From: Lewinellaceae bacterium
Lineage (GTDB): Bacteria; Bacteroidota; Bacteroidia; Chitinophagales; Saprospiraceae
NCBI GenBank assembly: GCA_016719605.1
Contig: JADJYW010000002.1
Coordinates: forward strand, 186,001-250,000
Length of the DNA stretch: 64,000 nucleotides
Direction of reading: 5' to 3'
Shown here piece by piece: positions 1 through 8,840 of this stretch. The notes below the pieces were generated by a model. It was given only the letters and a program-made list of their open reading frames with translations. It was not told where the DNA came from and searched no databases. How positions within the stretch are numbered: position 1 is the first letter of the stretch; each line of letters opens with the position of its first letter. The position numbers and the translations under genes were made by a program.

Positions 1-593
1 AAGTTTCCGCCCAACAGTTTTAGAAAAATATCGCCGCCGGCGTATTCCGCACGCAGTTGTTCGTGCTCGTCGCCGTACACCGGGGCGCCGGTTTCAGAAA
101 TAATGTGGACGTCGGAGTAGGACAGGCCGTAGTCGGGGTTTTGTTCCAGAAAAGCCACCTGTTTGCACAGTTTGGCGGGGTCGGTCCAAATGTCGTCGCC
201 GTCGCAAATGGAGAGGTATTTTTCCCGGCAATGCTGCAAGGCACGCGCGGCGTTGCCGGCAATGCCGAGGTTTTTGTCGCCGGGTAAAAACAAAATCCGA
301 TCCGGGTATTTGTCGGCGTAGGTCTGGCAGATTGCCCGGGTACCGTCGGTGGAGCAGTCTTCACCGATGACCAGGCGGATGTGGAGTTTTGAGTGTTGAG
401 TTTTGAGTTTTGAGTTGGCGGAGGTCGGGGACTGGATGTCCACTGTTTGCGCCAGCACCCCTTCGATGGCCTGCGCGATGTAGGGCGCTACGTTGTAGGC
501 GAGCATGAGGACATTCAATCCCACCCCCGGCCCCTCCCCCGGAAGGGAGGGGCCGGGGGAGGGGTTGGTGCCGGGCGCGATGCTGTGTTTCAT
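1..593 (-). CDS. Family 2 glycosyltransferase, N-terminal part (runs off the window)
   Basis: The minus strand reads LNVLMLAYNVAPYIAQAIEG, then VIGEDCSTDGT and CDGDDIW, the nucleotide-sugar core of a GT-A (GT2) glycosyltransferase that moves a sugar from a nucleotide donor in exopolysaccharide or LPS assembly. CDGDD would supply the metal-binding DxD-type site. The C-terminus is beyond base 1. The in-frame ATG at 593 precedes a palindromic repeat that codes for a Gly/Pro-rich stretch, so about 20 N-terminal residues may be repeat-derived; the conserved domain begins near 515. A second repeat at 384-416 lengthens the loop just before VIGEDC. The flippase lies 21 bp upstream in the same direction, which fits an exopolysaccharide operon. 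Confidence 0.85.
   Translation of the reverse strand, partial: MKHSIAPGTNPSPGPSLPGEGPGVGLNVLMLAYNVAPYIAQAIEGVLAQTVDIQSPTSANSKLKTQHSKLHIRLVIGEDCSTDGTRAICQTYADKYPDRILFLPGDKNLGIAGNAARALQHCREKYLSICDGDDIWTDPAKLCKQVAFLEQNPDYGLSYSDVHIISETGAPVYGDEHEQLRAEYAGGDIFLKLLGGN
384..416. repeat. TTTTGAG minisatellite inside the glycosyltransferase gene
   Basis: About four copies of a TTTTGAG(T) unit lie in the coding region and are translated on the minus strand as a Ser/Lys/Leu/Thr/Gln-rich insert (SKLKTQHSKL). Related arrays lie at 8271-8322, 51853-51883 and 57103-57136. Confidence 0.8.
520..564. repeat. GC-rich REP-like palindrome inside the 5' end of the glycosyltransferase gene
   Basis: Perfect 15-bp arms (524-538 CCCCCGGCCCCTCCC and 545-559, its reverse complement) flank a 6-base loop. 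The element lies between the ATG at 593 and the conserved domain and keeps the frame open. Elements of this kind are usually intergenic. Confidence 0.8.
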
Positions 594-614
594 ATTTTGT
601 TCGGACTGCAAAAA

Positions 615-2078
615 CTATGCTTTTTTGCCCATCAACTGCCAGGTTTTGGGAATGATTGTGTGCCGGATAAACTGCATTTCCTCGGTTTTGGCCACGAAGT
701 GCAGACCAAGGTAGGCGCCGGCGCCGATGGCGGAGAGCAGCACCAGGTGCAGCACGCCGGAGGCGAGGGGCAGGTCTTTCAGGAAAAACAACAGGCCGCC
801 GACGAGCACGCTGAATGCCACGGTGGGCAGGATGTCGCGCACTTGTTCGCCCAGCGCATAGCGCAGGAATTTTTTGGAATAAAAAGCATTGATGACGAGG
901 TTGACATACGAGGCAACGACCTCGCCAATGATGAGGCCGTAGATGCCGAATTGCAGGCCGACGACGATGGCGATAGCGATGTTGACTTTTTTGATGACCT
1001 CCAGTTTCAGGCTCAGGTCGGAGCGGCCCAGCACGAGCAGCATGTTGAGGTTGACGGTGCTGAAATGGTAGGTAAGGCCGGACAGGCACAGCAGCTGGAG
1101 CATGGGTACGGCCGGCAGCCATTTTTCGCCGACGAGGGTGACGAGGATCGGCTCGGCCAGCACGCCCAGCACGGTCATGGCCGGGATGATGATAAACGAG
1201 CTCAGTTGCAGCATTTTTCGATACCCGGCCTTGAGTTTTTCTCGGTCGTCCTGGAGTTTGGCCAGCACCGGATAGGTCACGCTTTGCACCGTGCGGAACA
1301 GTGTGTTGATGACCATATTGGTGAAATTGTTGGCCTGGGTGTAAAAACCGAGGGTGGCGGCGGCGAAAAATTTGCCGATGATGAGTTTGTAAATGTGGAC
1401 AAAAAACTTGTCGAGCACGGCGGCAGCCAGAATTTTGGAGCCAAAGCCGAACAGTCGGCGGAACGACTCCCGGCTGAACTGCATTGAGGGCCGCCAGCGC
1501 CCCAGCACCCAAAACAGGATGGTGGTCATCAGGTCGAGCAGGGCATACCGCGCCACGAGGCTCCACACACCCCAGCCCCTGAACGCCAAAAACACGGCAA
1601 CTCCGCCGGAAACCAGCACGGCAGCAGACCGCACGATGGTTTGTGTTTTGAAATCAATTTGCTGGATGAGCACACTGTGCTGAACGATGGAAAAAGCGTT
1701 CACGATCAGGCTGATACCCAGGATGCGGATGATCAGCGTCAGCAGCGGCTGCTCGAAAAACGCGGCGATGTACGGGGCGCAGGCAAACAGCACCCCGTAC
1801 AGCACCACCGATGCAATCAGGTTGAAAATGAAGGTAGTAGACTTGTCGGCTTCCGAAATGGTTTTTTCGCGGATAAGTGCCGTAGAAAAACCGCTCTCGA
1901 CAAATACGGCCGAGAACTCGAAAAAAATCATAACCATGGCCACCAGCCCAAAGTCTTCCGGCGACAGGAGGCGGGCGAGAATGATGGTGACGACAAAACT
2001 CATGACACTCCCGCCCAATTTGTCCAAAGATGCCCAGACAATGGCCGACAGCGACCGTTCGCTCAGGCTTTTCGACAT
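615..2078 (-). CDS. Polysaccharide flippase (MOP/Wzx-like, Polysacc_synt family)
   Basis: The 487-residue product is hydrophobic throughout, with 12 or more likely membrane helices, and starts MSKSLSERSLSAIVWASLDK, the usual opening of the MOP superfamily oligosaccharide flippases. It keeps family features such as RLLSPEDFGLVAMVMIF (about residues 36-52) and ESGFSTALIREK (about 61-72). Such proteins flip lipid-linked oligosaccharide repeat units across the inner membrane before polymerisation or export. It lies 9 bp downstream of the Wzc-like kinase and 21 bp upstream of the glycosyltransferase, so co-transcription is likely. Length is normal for the family and no frame break is seen. The substrate cannot be deduced. 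Confidence 0.9.
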   Translation of the reverse strand: MSKSLSERSLSAIVWASLDKLGGSVMSFVVTIILARLLSPEDFGLVAMVMIFFEFSAVFVESGFSTALIREKTISEADKSTTFIFNLIASVVLYGVLFACAPYIAAFFEQPLLTLIIRILGISLIVNAFSIVQHSVLIQQIDFKTQTIVRSAAVLVSGGVAVFLAFRGWGVWSLVARYALLDLMTTILFWVLGRWRPSMQFSRESFRRLFGFGSKILAAAVLDKFFVHIYKLIIGKFFAAATLGFYTQANNFTNMVINTLFRTVQSVTYPVLAKLQDDREKLKAGYRKMLQLSSFIIIPAMTVLGVLAEPILVTLVGEKWLPAVPMLQLLCLSGLTYHFSTVNLNMLLVLGRSDLSLKLEVIKKVNIAIAIVVGLQFGIYGLIIGEVVASYVNLVINAFYSKKFLRYALGEQVRDILPTVAFSVLVGGLLFFLKDLPLASGVLHLVLLSAIGAGAYLGLHFVAKTEEMQFIRHTIIPKTWQLMGKKA

Positions 2079-2087
2079 GGTACCGGA

Positions 2088-4445
2088 TCAGTTCAGGTTG
2101 ACGGTCTTGGATTTGACTTTGCCCTGATGTTTGGCCTTCCGTTCCGGTTCGTAGTATCCGTTTTTGCTGTTTCCGTATCCATACCCGTAGGCGTAGGAGC
2201 CGGTTTGGCCGGGTTTGTTGACGGGTACGGCGTTGAGGACGATGAACGGACGCGGGAGTTTGTCTTTCTGGGCGATATCTTCCACAATTTGCAATTGCCC
2301 TTTGTGGGTATAGCCCATGCGTACGACGTACATGGTGGCATCGGCCAGGTCTTTCATTTGCAGGGCATCGGCCACAAGGCCCACGGGGGGGGCGTCGAGG
2401 ATGATAAAGTCGTAGCGTTCGCGCATTTGGCTGAGCAGGTCGCGCAGGCGGGCCGACAGGATGAGTTCGCCGGGGTTGGGCGGCACGGGGCCGCTGCCGA
2501 TGAAGTCGAGGTTGAGGTGCAGGCCGGTATTGCGGAGTATTTTGGATGGTTTCATGGCATGGTCAATGAGATAATTGACGATGCCCTCCTCGGCCGGTTC
2601 GATGCTCATGTAGGTTTCCTGTTTGGGTTTGCGCAGGTCAAGTTCGACGATGAGCACTTTTTTGCCCGACAGGGCGAGGCTCATGCCGAGGTTGAGTGCG
2701 ATGAAGGATTTGCCTTCGCCGGAGGTACTGGAGGTCATGAGCAGGGTTTTTATGTCGGCGCCCGGCGCGATGTAGGCGAGGTTGGCCCGCAGGAGGCGGA
2801 ACATCTCGGCGATAGCGGTGCGGCTGTTTTCGCGGACGACGAGTTTTTCCTTGCTGTTGCTCAGGCCGAGGGTGCCACCCAGTGCTACGGAAGTGGCCTG
2901 CGTGATGTCCTCTTCTTTTTGCACCTTGTCGTTGAGGTTTTCGAGGAAAAAGATGAGGCCGATAGGAATGGCGAAGCCGAGGAACAGAGCCACCATCCAG
3001 ATTTGGGAGCCTTTGGGGCTGAGTTTGGCGTAGTTGATGGATGCGGGTTCCACGACACGGCCCTTTGGGGCGGTGACGGCTAAGGAAACAGCAGCCTCTT
3101 CGCGTTTTTGCAGCAGGTAGAGGTAGAGGTTTTCCGTGACATTTTTTTGCCGCTCAATTTCCAGTTCCTCGCGCTGGCGGCGCGGCATGCTGTACATACG
3201 GTTTTCGAGGGTGGAACGTGCGCCCTTGGAGGAGTTGCTGACGAGCTGGAGGTCGTTTTTGATGCTGCGGATATTCTCGATGATCGTTTGCCGCAGGTTC
3301 TGGATTTCTTTTTGGGTAAGGAGGAGGTCGGGGTGTGCCGGGCCGAGGCTGCTTTCCAGCCGTTCGCGTTCGATGAGCAGTTGGTTGAACCGTTCCAGCT
3401 GGTTGGTGAGCGTGAGGTTGTTCAGGTTCAGGTTGGTGGGTACGAACTCGAAGTTGTTGCGGTTTTTCATCAGAAAATCTTCCACGGCAGCCATAATTTG
3501 CAACTGGACTTCTGCTGCGGTGATCTCCTTGTTGAAGGACGACATTTCGGCCATGAGCTGGGTGCCTTCGGCGCCGAGGTCCATGATCTCGTTGTTGCGG
3601 CGGTAGGCTTCGAGGTTACGTTCTTCGTCGGACAGGTTATCGGCGATCATCCGTACGCGCTCGTTCACCATCTCGATGGTGTTTTCGTAGGCTTTGTTTC
3701 GGATGGTTACGCTGTTGGCGTTGTACGCCTCCATGAGTTCGGCGATGATATCGTGCGCACGCTCGGCGGAGTGGTCTTTGATGGAGAGTTTGAGCGTGCT
3801 GGACTGTTCGCCCATGATCTCGACCTTGAGCACATCGGCCAAGCCGCGTGCAGTACCGTAAACGGAAAGAATATAGATGCCGATTTGCGTATTGGCATAC
3901 TCGCCGGGTCGGTGGGAAAGGGTGAGGGTACCCATAGGCAACTGGAGTTCTTTGCCAAACTCACCGTTGAATACCTGGTCCGTTTCCTCGATTTCAAACT
4001 GGTATCCGCCCCGGCCATTGTCGGTCAAGACGCCGTAAACTTCCACATCATCGGCGGCAGGTTGCCAGGAAACAACCTGCACCGGAGTGTCTTTGTACAG
4101 GGCGCGTTTTTTCAGCCCGTCAATACTGGTGTACTGGTATTGCAGGTTGAGTTTTTTGACGACCTCCATCATAAGCGGCGTGGAGGTGAGCACGAGCGTC
4201 TCGTTTTCGAGGGTTTTATTTTTTTTGCCCATGCCCAGTTCGGAGAAGAAGAGTTCCTCGGAGGGTTGCCCGGAGTTCTCGTCGTCCTTGATCAGGATCA
4301 TGCCCTCCGATCTGTAGACAGGCATGGTGTATTGGAGGTAGAAGTACGCGCCGGATAGCGTTGCCAGGAGCGCGATGGCAAAAAAGTACCAGTACCCCAA
4401 GCCTTTGTAAAAAAGCTGTTTCAGGTTGAATTGATTATCTCCCAT
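2088..4445 (-). CDS. Wzc-like exopolysaccharide chain-length regulator / BY-type tyrosine kinase
   Basis: The start is set at MGDNQFNLKQ (4445), which puts the first membrane helix at about residues 16-37; an upstream ATG at 4496 would add 17 atypical residues. Order: helix, large periplasmic Wzz/GNVR region with coiled coil (about 200-450), second helix (about 482-502), cytoplasmic kinase. Walker A is TSGEGKS (574-580), the Walker A' region reads LIVELDLRKPK (about 598-608), Walker B is IILDAPP (681-687). A tyrosine-rich tail (YAYGYGYG then GYYE, about 751-765) is the expected autophosphorylation cluster. The family controls polymer length and export of exopolysaccharide. The first acidic residue of Walker A' is Glu where Asp is usual. 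Neighbouring flippase and sugar genes agree with the role. Confidence 0.93.
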   Translation of the reverse strand: MGDNQFNLKQLFYKGLGYWYFFAIALLATLSGAYFYLQYTMPVYRSEGMILIKDDENSGQPSEELFFSELGMGKKNKTLENETLVLTSTPLMMEVVKKLNLQYQYTSIDGLKKRALYKDTPVQVVSWQPAADDVEVYGVLTDNGRGGYQFEIEETDQVFNGEFGKELQLPMGTLTLSHRPGEYANTQIGIYILSVYGTARGLADVLKVEIMGEQSSTLKLSIKDHSAERAHDIIAELMEAYNANSVTIRNKAYENTIEMVNERVRMIADNLSDEERNLEAYRRNNEIMDLGAEGTQLMAEMSSFNKEITAAEVQLQIMAAVEDFLMKNRNNFEFVPTNLNLNNLTLTNQLERFNQLLIERERLESSLGPAHPDLLLTQKEIQNLRQTIIENIRSIKNDLQLVSNSSKGARSTLENRMYSMPRRQREELEIERQKNVTENLYLYLLQKREEAAVSLAVTAPKGRVVEPASINYAKLSPKGSQIWMVALFLGFAIPIGLIFFLENLNDKVQKEEDITQATSVALGGTLGLSNSKEKLVVRENSRTAIAEMFRLLRANLAYIAPGADIKTLLMTSSTSGEGKSFIALNLGMSLALSGKKVLIVELDLRKPKQETYMSIEPAEEGIVNYLIDHAMKPSKILRNTGLHLNLDFIGSGPVPPNPGELILSARLRDLLSQMRERYDFIILDAPPVGLVADALQMKDLADATMYVVRMGYTHKGQLQIVEDIAQKDKLPRPFIVLNAVPVNKPGQTGSYAYGYGYGNSKNGYYEPERKAKHQGKVKSKTVNLN

Positions 4446-4532
4446 AGTATGATCGGTTTTGATTTTGACTAAAAAGTATGTTTGGCTTGCAAGCAAGACC
4501 CCCTTCGCCTTGCTTGCAAGAACCGTTCCCGT

Positions 4533-5505
4533 TTATTCCCGCTCGAACGGGTGCGGGCTAAGCGGCAATTCGGCAAGCGGGTGGTGTTCGTTGCCATTCA
4601 GGCCTATAGGCTGAGCATTTCGGATTGAATAGGCCAGGTCTACAGCCTGGGCTGCTTCTTCGAGACCAAACCCGTTTCCCGCCAGAATACTTTGGTAGCT
4701 CAGGGTGTGCAGGTCGGTAAATCCCTCGCTGAACTCGATTTCCCTGCCCTCCACCGTGATGGAGCGGAACGTGCGCGCGTTATTGTTTTTCACGGCGGCG
4801 GTGATCGTGTTTGGGTTGATGCTCAAAAACCCAGTTCACCCGCGCCTTGTCGAGGCGCAAAAAACCGGAAGCCCGGTCGTGCGTCCGCACATAGACGTGG
4901 TTCTCGATCACGTCGCCGAATATCCAGTGCAGCATATCAAAGAAATGGATGCCGATATTGGTAGCGATACCCCCCGATTTCTCTACGTCGCCTTTCCAAC
5001 TGGCGAAATACCAGTTGCCCCGCGAGGTGATGTACGTCAGGTTTACATCGAACACTTTGCCCGGCGGGGCGGCATCTACCTGGCGTTTGAGTTCCTGTAG
5101 CGCCGGGTGCAGGCGCAGTTGCAGGATCGTATAGACCTTTTTGCCGGTATCTTTTTCGATTTCGAGCAGGCCTTCCACATTCCAGGGGTTTAGCACCAGC
5201 GGTTTTTCGCAGATCACGTCGGCGCCATTGCGGAGGCCAAAACGGATGTGTGCGTCGTGCAGGTAGTTGGGTGAGCAGATGCTCACATAGTCCACCGGAA
5301 TACTGTTGCGCTTGAGTTTGCTGACGTATCGGTCGAAGCGTTCAAACTCGGTAAAAAAGGCCGATTCCGGGAAATAACTGTCAATGATCCCCACAGAGTC
5401 GTTGGGGTCCAGCGCCGCAACCAGCGTATTGCCGGTATCCTTGATGGCACGCATGTGACGGGGGGCGATGTAACCGGCTGCGCCGATAAGTACAAATCGT
5501 TTCAT
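4533..5505 (-). CDS. wlbA: WlbA-like Gfo/Idh/MocA oxidoreductase, split by one frameshift
   Basis: The first part (4780-5505) begins MKRFVLIGAAGYIAPRHMRA, a Rossmann NAD-binding start, and has the family motif CEKPLVLNP. After ARVNW the frame is lost; the next frame continues with LSINPNTITAAVKNNNART and EGFTDLHTLSYQSILAGNGF (4533-4828), typical of WlbA dehydrogenases, which oxidise UDP-GlcNAc-uronic acid at C3 in UDP-2,3-diacetamido-uronic acid synthesis. Removing one base from the A5C3 run at 4825-4832 restores a protein of about 323 aa. The wlbB gene lies directly upstream on the same strand, supporting the assignment. The break may be a sequencing error or a real mutation. Confidence 0.8.
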
Positions 5506-5531
5506 TTTAGTGAAGATTGCTATGGATTATA

Positions 5532-5592
5532 GGTTGGAAGGTTTCTGGTTGGAGGGTTGGAAGGTTTTTGGTTGGAGGGTTGGAAGGTTTTT
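5532..5592. repeat. 15-bp-type tandem repeat (GGTTGGAAGGTTTCT family), copy 1
   Basis: About four imperfect units fill the spacer between wlbB and the wlbA start. On the minus strand it lies just upstream of a start codon. The same family recurs at 44542-44654 and 51685-51767. Confidence 0.85.
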
Positions 5593-5601
5593 GGGGGGGC
5601 G

Positions 5602-6186
5602 TCACGCATCAATTTTGGATACGGCGTTGTTTTTCAATACATAGCGTTCGTGGCTGCCGGGGCAGGAGGCATTGCCGTTTTCATCGAAATACAGCCGTTC
5701 TCCGTGTTCGCTCATCCAGCCGACAGCGCGGCCGGGGTTGCCTACGATGAGGGCGTAGGGCGGTACGTCTTTGGTGACTACGGCGCCGGCGCCGATGAAG
5801 GCGAACGCGCCGATGTCGTGTCCGCAAACGATGGTTGCATTGGCGCCGATGGTTGCCCCGCGGCCGACGTGTGTTTGGCGGTACTCGTTCTTGCGCTCCA
5901 CGCCACTGCGCGGGTTTACGACGTTGGTGAAAACCATGGATGGGCCGAGAAACACGTCGTCAGCACATACCACACCGGTATAGATCGAGACATTGTTTTG
6001 CACCTTCACGTTGTTGCCCAGTACGACGCCCGATGCCACAAAAACGTTTTGGCCAAGCGAGCAGTTTTTGCCGATGCGAGCACCCGGCATGACATGGCAA
6101 AAGTGCCAAATTTTGGTTCCTTCTCCGATAGCACATCCAGAATCGAGGATAGCGCTCGGATGCGCGTAATACGATTGTTCCGACAC
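5602..6186 (-). CDS. wlbB: WlbB-like sugar N-acetyltransferase (left-handed beta-helix)
   Basis: The 194-aa protein is made of hexapeptide repeats (IGKNCS, LGQNVF, IGANATIVCG, IGAGAVV) that form a left-handed parallel beta-helix, followed by KDVPPYALIVGNPGRAVGW, typical of the WbpD/WlbB acetyltransferases. These trimeric cytoplasmic enzymes acetylate the 3-amino group of UDP-2-acetamido-3-amino-uronic acid. wlbA is downstream on the same strand. The transaminase (WlbC/WbpE) also needed is not in the window. The upstream spacer (6187-6485) may hold the promoter. Confidence 0.88.
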   Translation of the reverse strand: MSEQSYYAHPSAILDSGCAIGEGTKIWHFCHVMPGARIGKNCSLGQNVFVASGVVLGNNVKVQNNVSIYTGVVCADDVFLGPSMVFTNVVNPRSGVERKNEYRQTHVGRGATIGANATIVCGHDIGAFAFIGAGAVVTKDVPPYALIVGNPGRAVGWMSEHGERLYFDENGNASCPGSHERYVLKNNAVSKIDA

Positions 6187-6485
6187 CGTCGAGATTTTAT
6201 TTTTGATTTGTAATCAATGCATTGCGCTGTCTGTGTAATCAAATTAAGGCCAGGCGCAATAGCGGAATAACCAATTGAGATTATACGATGCGGGAAAGAC
6301 AAAAGTCGTGCCAAGCGGCGTAGCAAGTGGGTGTCCGGAATAACTTCCGGACATGCTGCGGGGGCCAAAGGTAGCGAGAAAAATTTTTGGAATATGCGTA
6401 CGCAAAAGCCCGGTTTGCTGCGCTGCAAAATACCGCCACTGCGCCGCTTCGCACCGCGTTTTAGAAGCCCGATGCCCTTGGCAAT
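6187..6485. other. Non-coding gap of about 300 bp
   Basis: No convincing gene on either strand. It contains a small perfect hairpin at 6333-6352 (GTCCGGAA stem, TAAC loop) without a T-run. The region separates two minus-strand genes and should carry the wlbB promoter; no clear TAnnTTTG box was found. Confidence 0.5.
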
Positions 6486-7133
6486 TCACATGCTGATTTT
6501 CAATAGTTCCCACACCAGTTTCAGACCCAGCCCCAAAAAAACCAGCGCTACGAACCGGTTCACCACCCGGGCTACGAGGTCGGATCGCCGTGTCATTTCC
6601 AGTGCCAGCCAGGCGTATAGCGCCAGTGCCGCCACCGTACCCGCTACCACCCCGGTAGCAAACAGCAGGGTGTGCAGCAGGCCGTCCGTCCACCAGCCAT
6701 TCACCCGCAGCCAGCCGGTGTAGATCACCCAGTACGGGATAGCCAACAGGTTGAAAAAACTGATCGCCACGCCGCGCCCGAACTGCCGTAGCGGGGCCAC
6801 GGGCGCCTCCCCGGCCGGCATACGCGGCGTTTTGGCAAAAAACCACAGATAGACCGCCAGGCCCAGAAAAACAGGAATCGCCACCACTTGAAAAACCCGG
6901 GCGGCGGCGGGATGCATCAAAAACCAGTCGGAAAAAATCACAGCGCCCAGGGCCTGGAAAAACTCTGCAAATGCTGCGCCCAGTGCCAGCACCATAGCCG
7001 CCCAAAAACCACGCAAAATAGCCGTCTGCGCCACCGACAAACTGATCAGACCGGGTGGCAACGACCCACTCAAACTCAGCAATACCCCTGCAAAAAACAG
7101 CACCATCGGATTTTTTGCGGCAAAATACGGCAT
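6486..7133 (-). CDS. LysE/RhtB-family membrane exporter
   Basis: A 215-aa, six-helix hydrophobic protein starting MPYFAAKNPMVLFFAGVLLS, followed by GSLPPGLISLSVAQTAILRG, which resembles the LysE/RhtB opening (GPxxxxxxxxxxxxGxRxG). LysE-type proteins export amino acids or related metabolites across the inner membrane. I chose ATG 7133; ATG 7106 (MVLFF) is possible. A longer upstream reading is rejected because it runs antisense through mvaD. It is divergent from mvaD with about 48 bp between starts, so the two probably share a promoter region. The substrate is unknown. Confidence 0.75.
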   Translation of the reverse strand: MPYFAAKNPMVLFFAGVLLSLSGSLPPGLISLSVAQTAILRGFWAAMVLALGAAFAEFFQALGAVIFSDWFLMHPAAARVFQVVAIPVFLGLAVYLWFFAKTPRMPAGEAPVAPLRQFGRGVAISFFNLLAIPYWVIYTGWLRVNGWWTDGLLHTLLFATGVVAGTVAALALYAWLALEMTRRSDLVARVVNRFVALVFLGLGLKLVWELLKISM

Positions 7134-7181
7134 TCCACTCCGGACATTTCCATCTTTGCCGCCAACCAATCCACCTCCGTC

Positions 7182-8267
7182 ATGTACGAAAATCCGCGAC
7201 TTATCCTCGATTCCTCCAACCCGCCCGAACCGGGCGAAATCCTCTGGCGCACCCCAAGCAACATCGCCATTATCAAGTACTGGGGCAAACACGGTGTGCA
7301 ACTGCCCCGCAACCCTTCGCTCAGCCTGACGCTGGCCGCATCCTGTACCGATACCGTGCTGGAATACGCCATGAAGGAAGCGCCCGATAATGCGATAGAC
7401 CTCGAATTCTATTTCCACGGCGAAGAAAACGAGGCTTTTCGAACCAAAACGCTGGCTTTTCTCGAAAGCCTGACCCCGCAGTTTCCCTTTCTGCGGCAAC
7501 TCCAACTGACCGTCCGCACCGGCAATTCTTTCCCGCATTCCACTGGTATCGCCTCGTCGGCATCCGGGATGGCAGCGCTGGCGCTATGCCTGTGCTCACT
7601 GGAAGACCGGCTGTTTGGTACCCTGCAAGAAGCCGACAACTTCGATACCAAGGCTTCCTGTATCGCCCGTCTCGGTAGCGGCAGCGCGTGTCGTTCCATT
7701 TTTCCGTATGCTGCCGTATGGGGCGCTACGCCCGCTGTGTCCGGCTCGTCCGATCAGTTTGCCGTGCCCGCCGAAGACCTGCTGCACCCGGTATTCAAGG
7801 ATTTTCACGACGATATTCTCATCGTCAGCACCGCCGAAAAATCAGTGAGCAGCCGCGCCGGGCATGCGCTCATGGAGGGCAATCCGTACGCCGAACCGCG
7901 CTATGCCCAGGCGCGTAACCGCCTCACGGTACTCGTGGATGCACTCCGAACCGGCGATCTGGAAACCTTCGGCAAAATCGCCGAAGACGAAGCGCTCACC
8001 TTGCACGCCCTGATGATGTGCAGCAACCCCTCCTTCATGCTTTTGCGCCCCGACACGGTGGCGCTCATCGAAAAAATCCACGCCTACCGCCGCGATACCA
8101 AACACCCCGTGTACTTCACCCTCGATGCCGGGCCAAATATCCACTTGCTGTACCCCGGCGAAATTGTTGCCGAAGTGCGCGGCTGGATCGAAGATGATCT
8201 GAAACAACACTGCGCCGACGAATGGGTCATTCAGGACTGGGTGGGCGAGGGGCCGGAGGAGTTGTGA
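7182..8267 (+). CDS. mvaD: Diphosphomevalonate decarboxylase
   Basis: A 361-aa GHMP-superfamily enzyme that turns mevalonate diphosphate into isopentenyl diphosphate with ATP, the last step of the mevalonate route. Seen: PSNIAIIKYWGKHG (about residues 25-38), the phosphate-binding FPHSTGIASSASGMAAL (about 117-133), the family-specific IARLGSGSACRS (about 161-172), and FTLDAGPNIHLL near the C-terminus, which holds the conserved Asp. The ATG at 7182 fits the conserved N-terminus. It stands alone, divergent from the LysE-type gene and followed by a TTTTGAG array. Use of the mevalonate pathway agrees with a Saprospiria/Flavobacteriia-type host. Confidence 0.95.
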   Translation: MYENPRLILDSSNPPEPGEILWRTPSNIAIIKYWGKHGVQLPRNPSLSLTLAASCTDTVLEYAMKEAPDNAIDLEFYFHGEENEAFRTKTLAFLESLTPQFPFLRQLQLTVRTGNSFPHSTGIASSASGMAALALCLCSLEDRLFGTLQEADNFDTKASCIARLGSGSACRSIFPYAAVWGATPAVSGSSDQFAVPAEDLLHPVFKDFHDDILIVSTAEKSVSSRAGHALMEGNPYAEPRYAQARNRLTVLVDALRTGDLETFGKIAEDEALTLHALMMCSNPSFMLLRPDTVALIEKIHAYRRDTKHPVYFTLDAGPNIHLLYPGEIVAEVRGWIEDDLKQHCADEWVIQDWVGEGPEEL

Positions 8268-8270
8268 CAG

Positions 8271-8322
8271 TTTTGAGTTTTGAGTTTGGGGTTTTGAGTT
8301 TGGGGTTTTGAGTTTTGAGTTG
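8271..8322. repeat. TTTTGAG minisatellite downstream of mvaD
   Basis: Six or so units of TTTTGAGTT and GGGGTTTTGAGTT start just after the mvaD stop codon. Same family as 384-416, here on the opposite strand relative to the gene it follows. Confidence 0.85.
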
Positions 8323-8429
8323 GAACATCACAGGATGGGGTGACTTATGTCATCCGGTTGGCTGCTATCGGCGCCCAACTTTGCAATCCTGAAGGGTTTT
8401 TGCTCATCATTTCATATTGCCGATTCATT

Positions 8430-8840
8430 ATGAAAATCCAGATTTCTCCCGAGCGTACGATTGGCGAAGTGCAGGATGCATTTCGGGAAGCGTACCCGTT
8501 TCTCCAGATTGTTTTTTTCTCCAAACCACACCGTGTTTTCAAAGGGAGTCATGCTAAGTATCTGATTCATGATCGCGACCAGCAGCTGGGTGCAATCATG
8601 GCCGAGTCGAAAGAGGGCTTTCTGACGCTTGAACCCAACATGCCCCCCTTCCATGCCGAGCGGCTTCTCGAAGACGAATTCGGGTTGTATGTGCAGGTGA
8701 TGCGCAAATCGGGCGATACCTGGTTAGTCACCAGTGTGACCGATAGCCTGACCCTCGAACAACAAAACGCCAAGGGCCGCGCCGGCGAAAACGTCCATTT
8801 TTTGCCTCCGGATGAAATGGACTACCGCGAACAAGAGTAG
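8430..8840 (+). CDS. Conserved hypothetical protein (136 aa)
   Basis: Starts MKIQISPERTIGEVQDAFRE at ATG 8430; the upstream in-frame stretch to 8340 has no family look. The protein has no signal peptide or membrane segment and ends in an acidic tail (PPDEMDYREQE). The pattern of a short strand, a helix (EVQDAFREAYPF) and mixed alpha/beta suggests a small soluble cytoplasmic protein. I do not recognise a family. Its TAG stop is the first triplet of the inverted repeat at 8838-8905. It may be co-transcribed with the universal stress gene 100 bp downstream, but the repeat lies between them. Confidence 0.7.
   Translation: MKIQISPERTIGEVQDAFREAYPFLQIVFFSKPHRVFKGSHAKYLIHDRDQQLGAIMAESKEGFLTLEPNMPPFHAERLLEDEFGLYVQVMRKSGDTWLVTSVTDSLTLEQQNAKGRAGENVHFLPPDEMDYREQE

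Noticed and set aside
447..4358. Long open frames on the plus strand opposite the flippase and Wzc-like genes
   Set aside because: They have no family motifs and odd composition; they are shadows of GC-rich minus-strand genes. The same holds for long antisense frames at 17256-18668, 21138-22673 and 32965-34350.
4825..4832. Programmed ribosomal frameshifting in wlbA and the other split genes
   Set aside because: There is no consistent slippery heptamer or downstream stimulator, and unrelated genes are affected by both +1 and -1 changes at homopolymers.
6333..6352. Small perfect hairpin as a terminator
   Set aside because: There is no T-run on either strand and it is upstream, not downstream, of the nearest gene starts.
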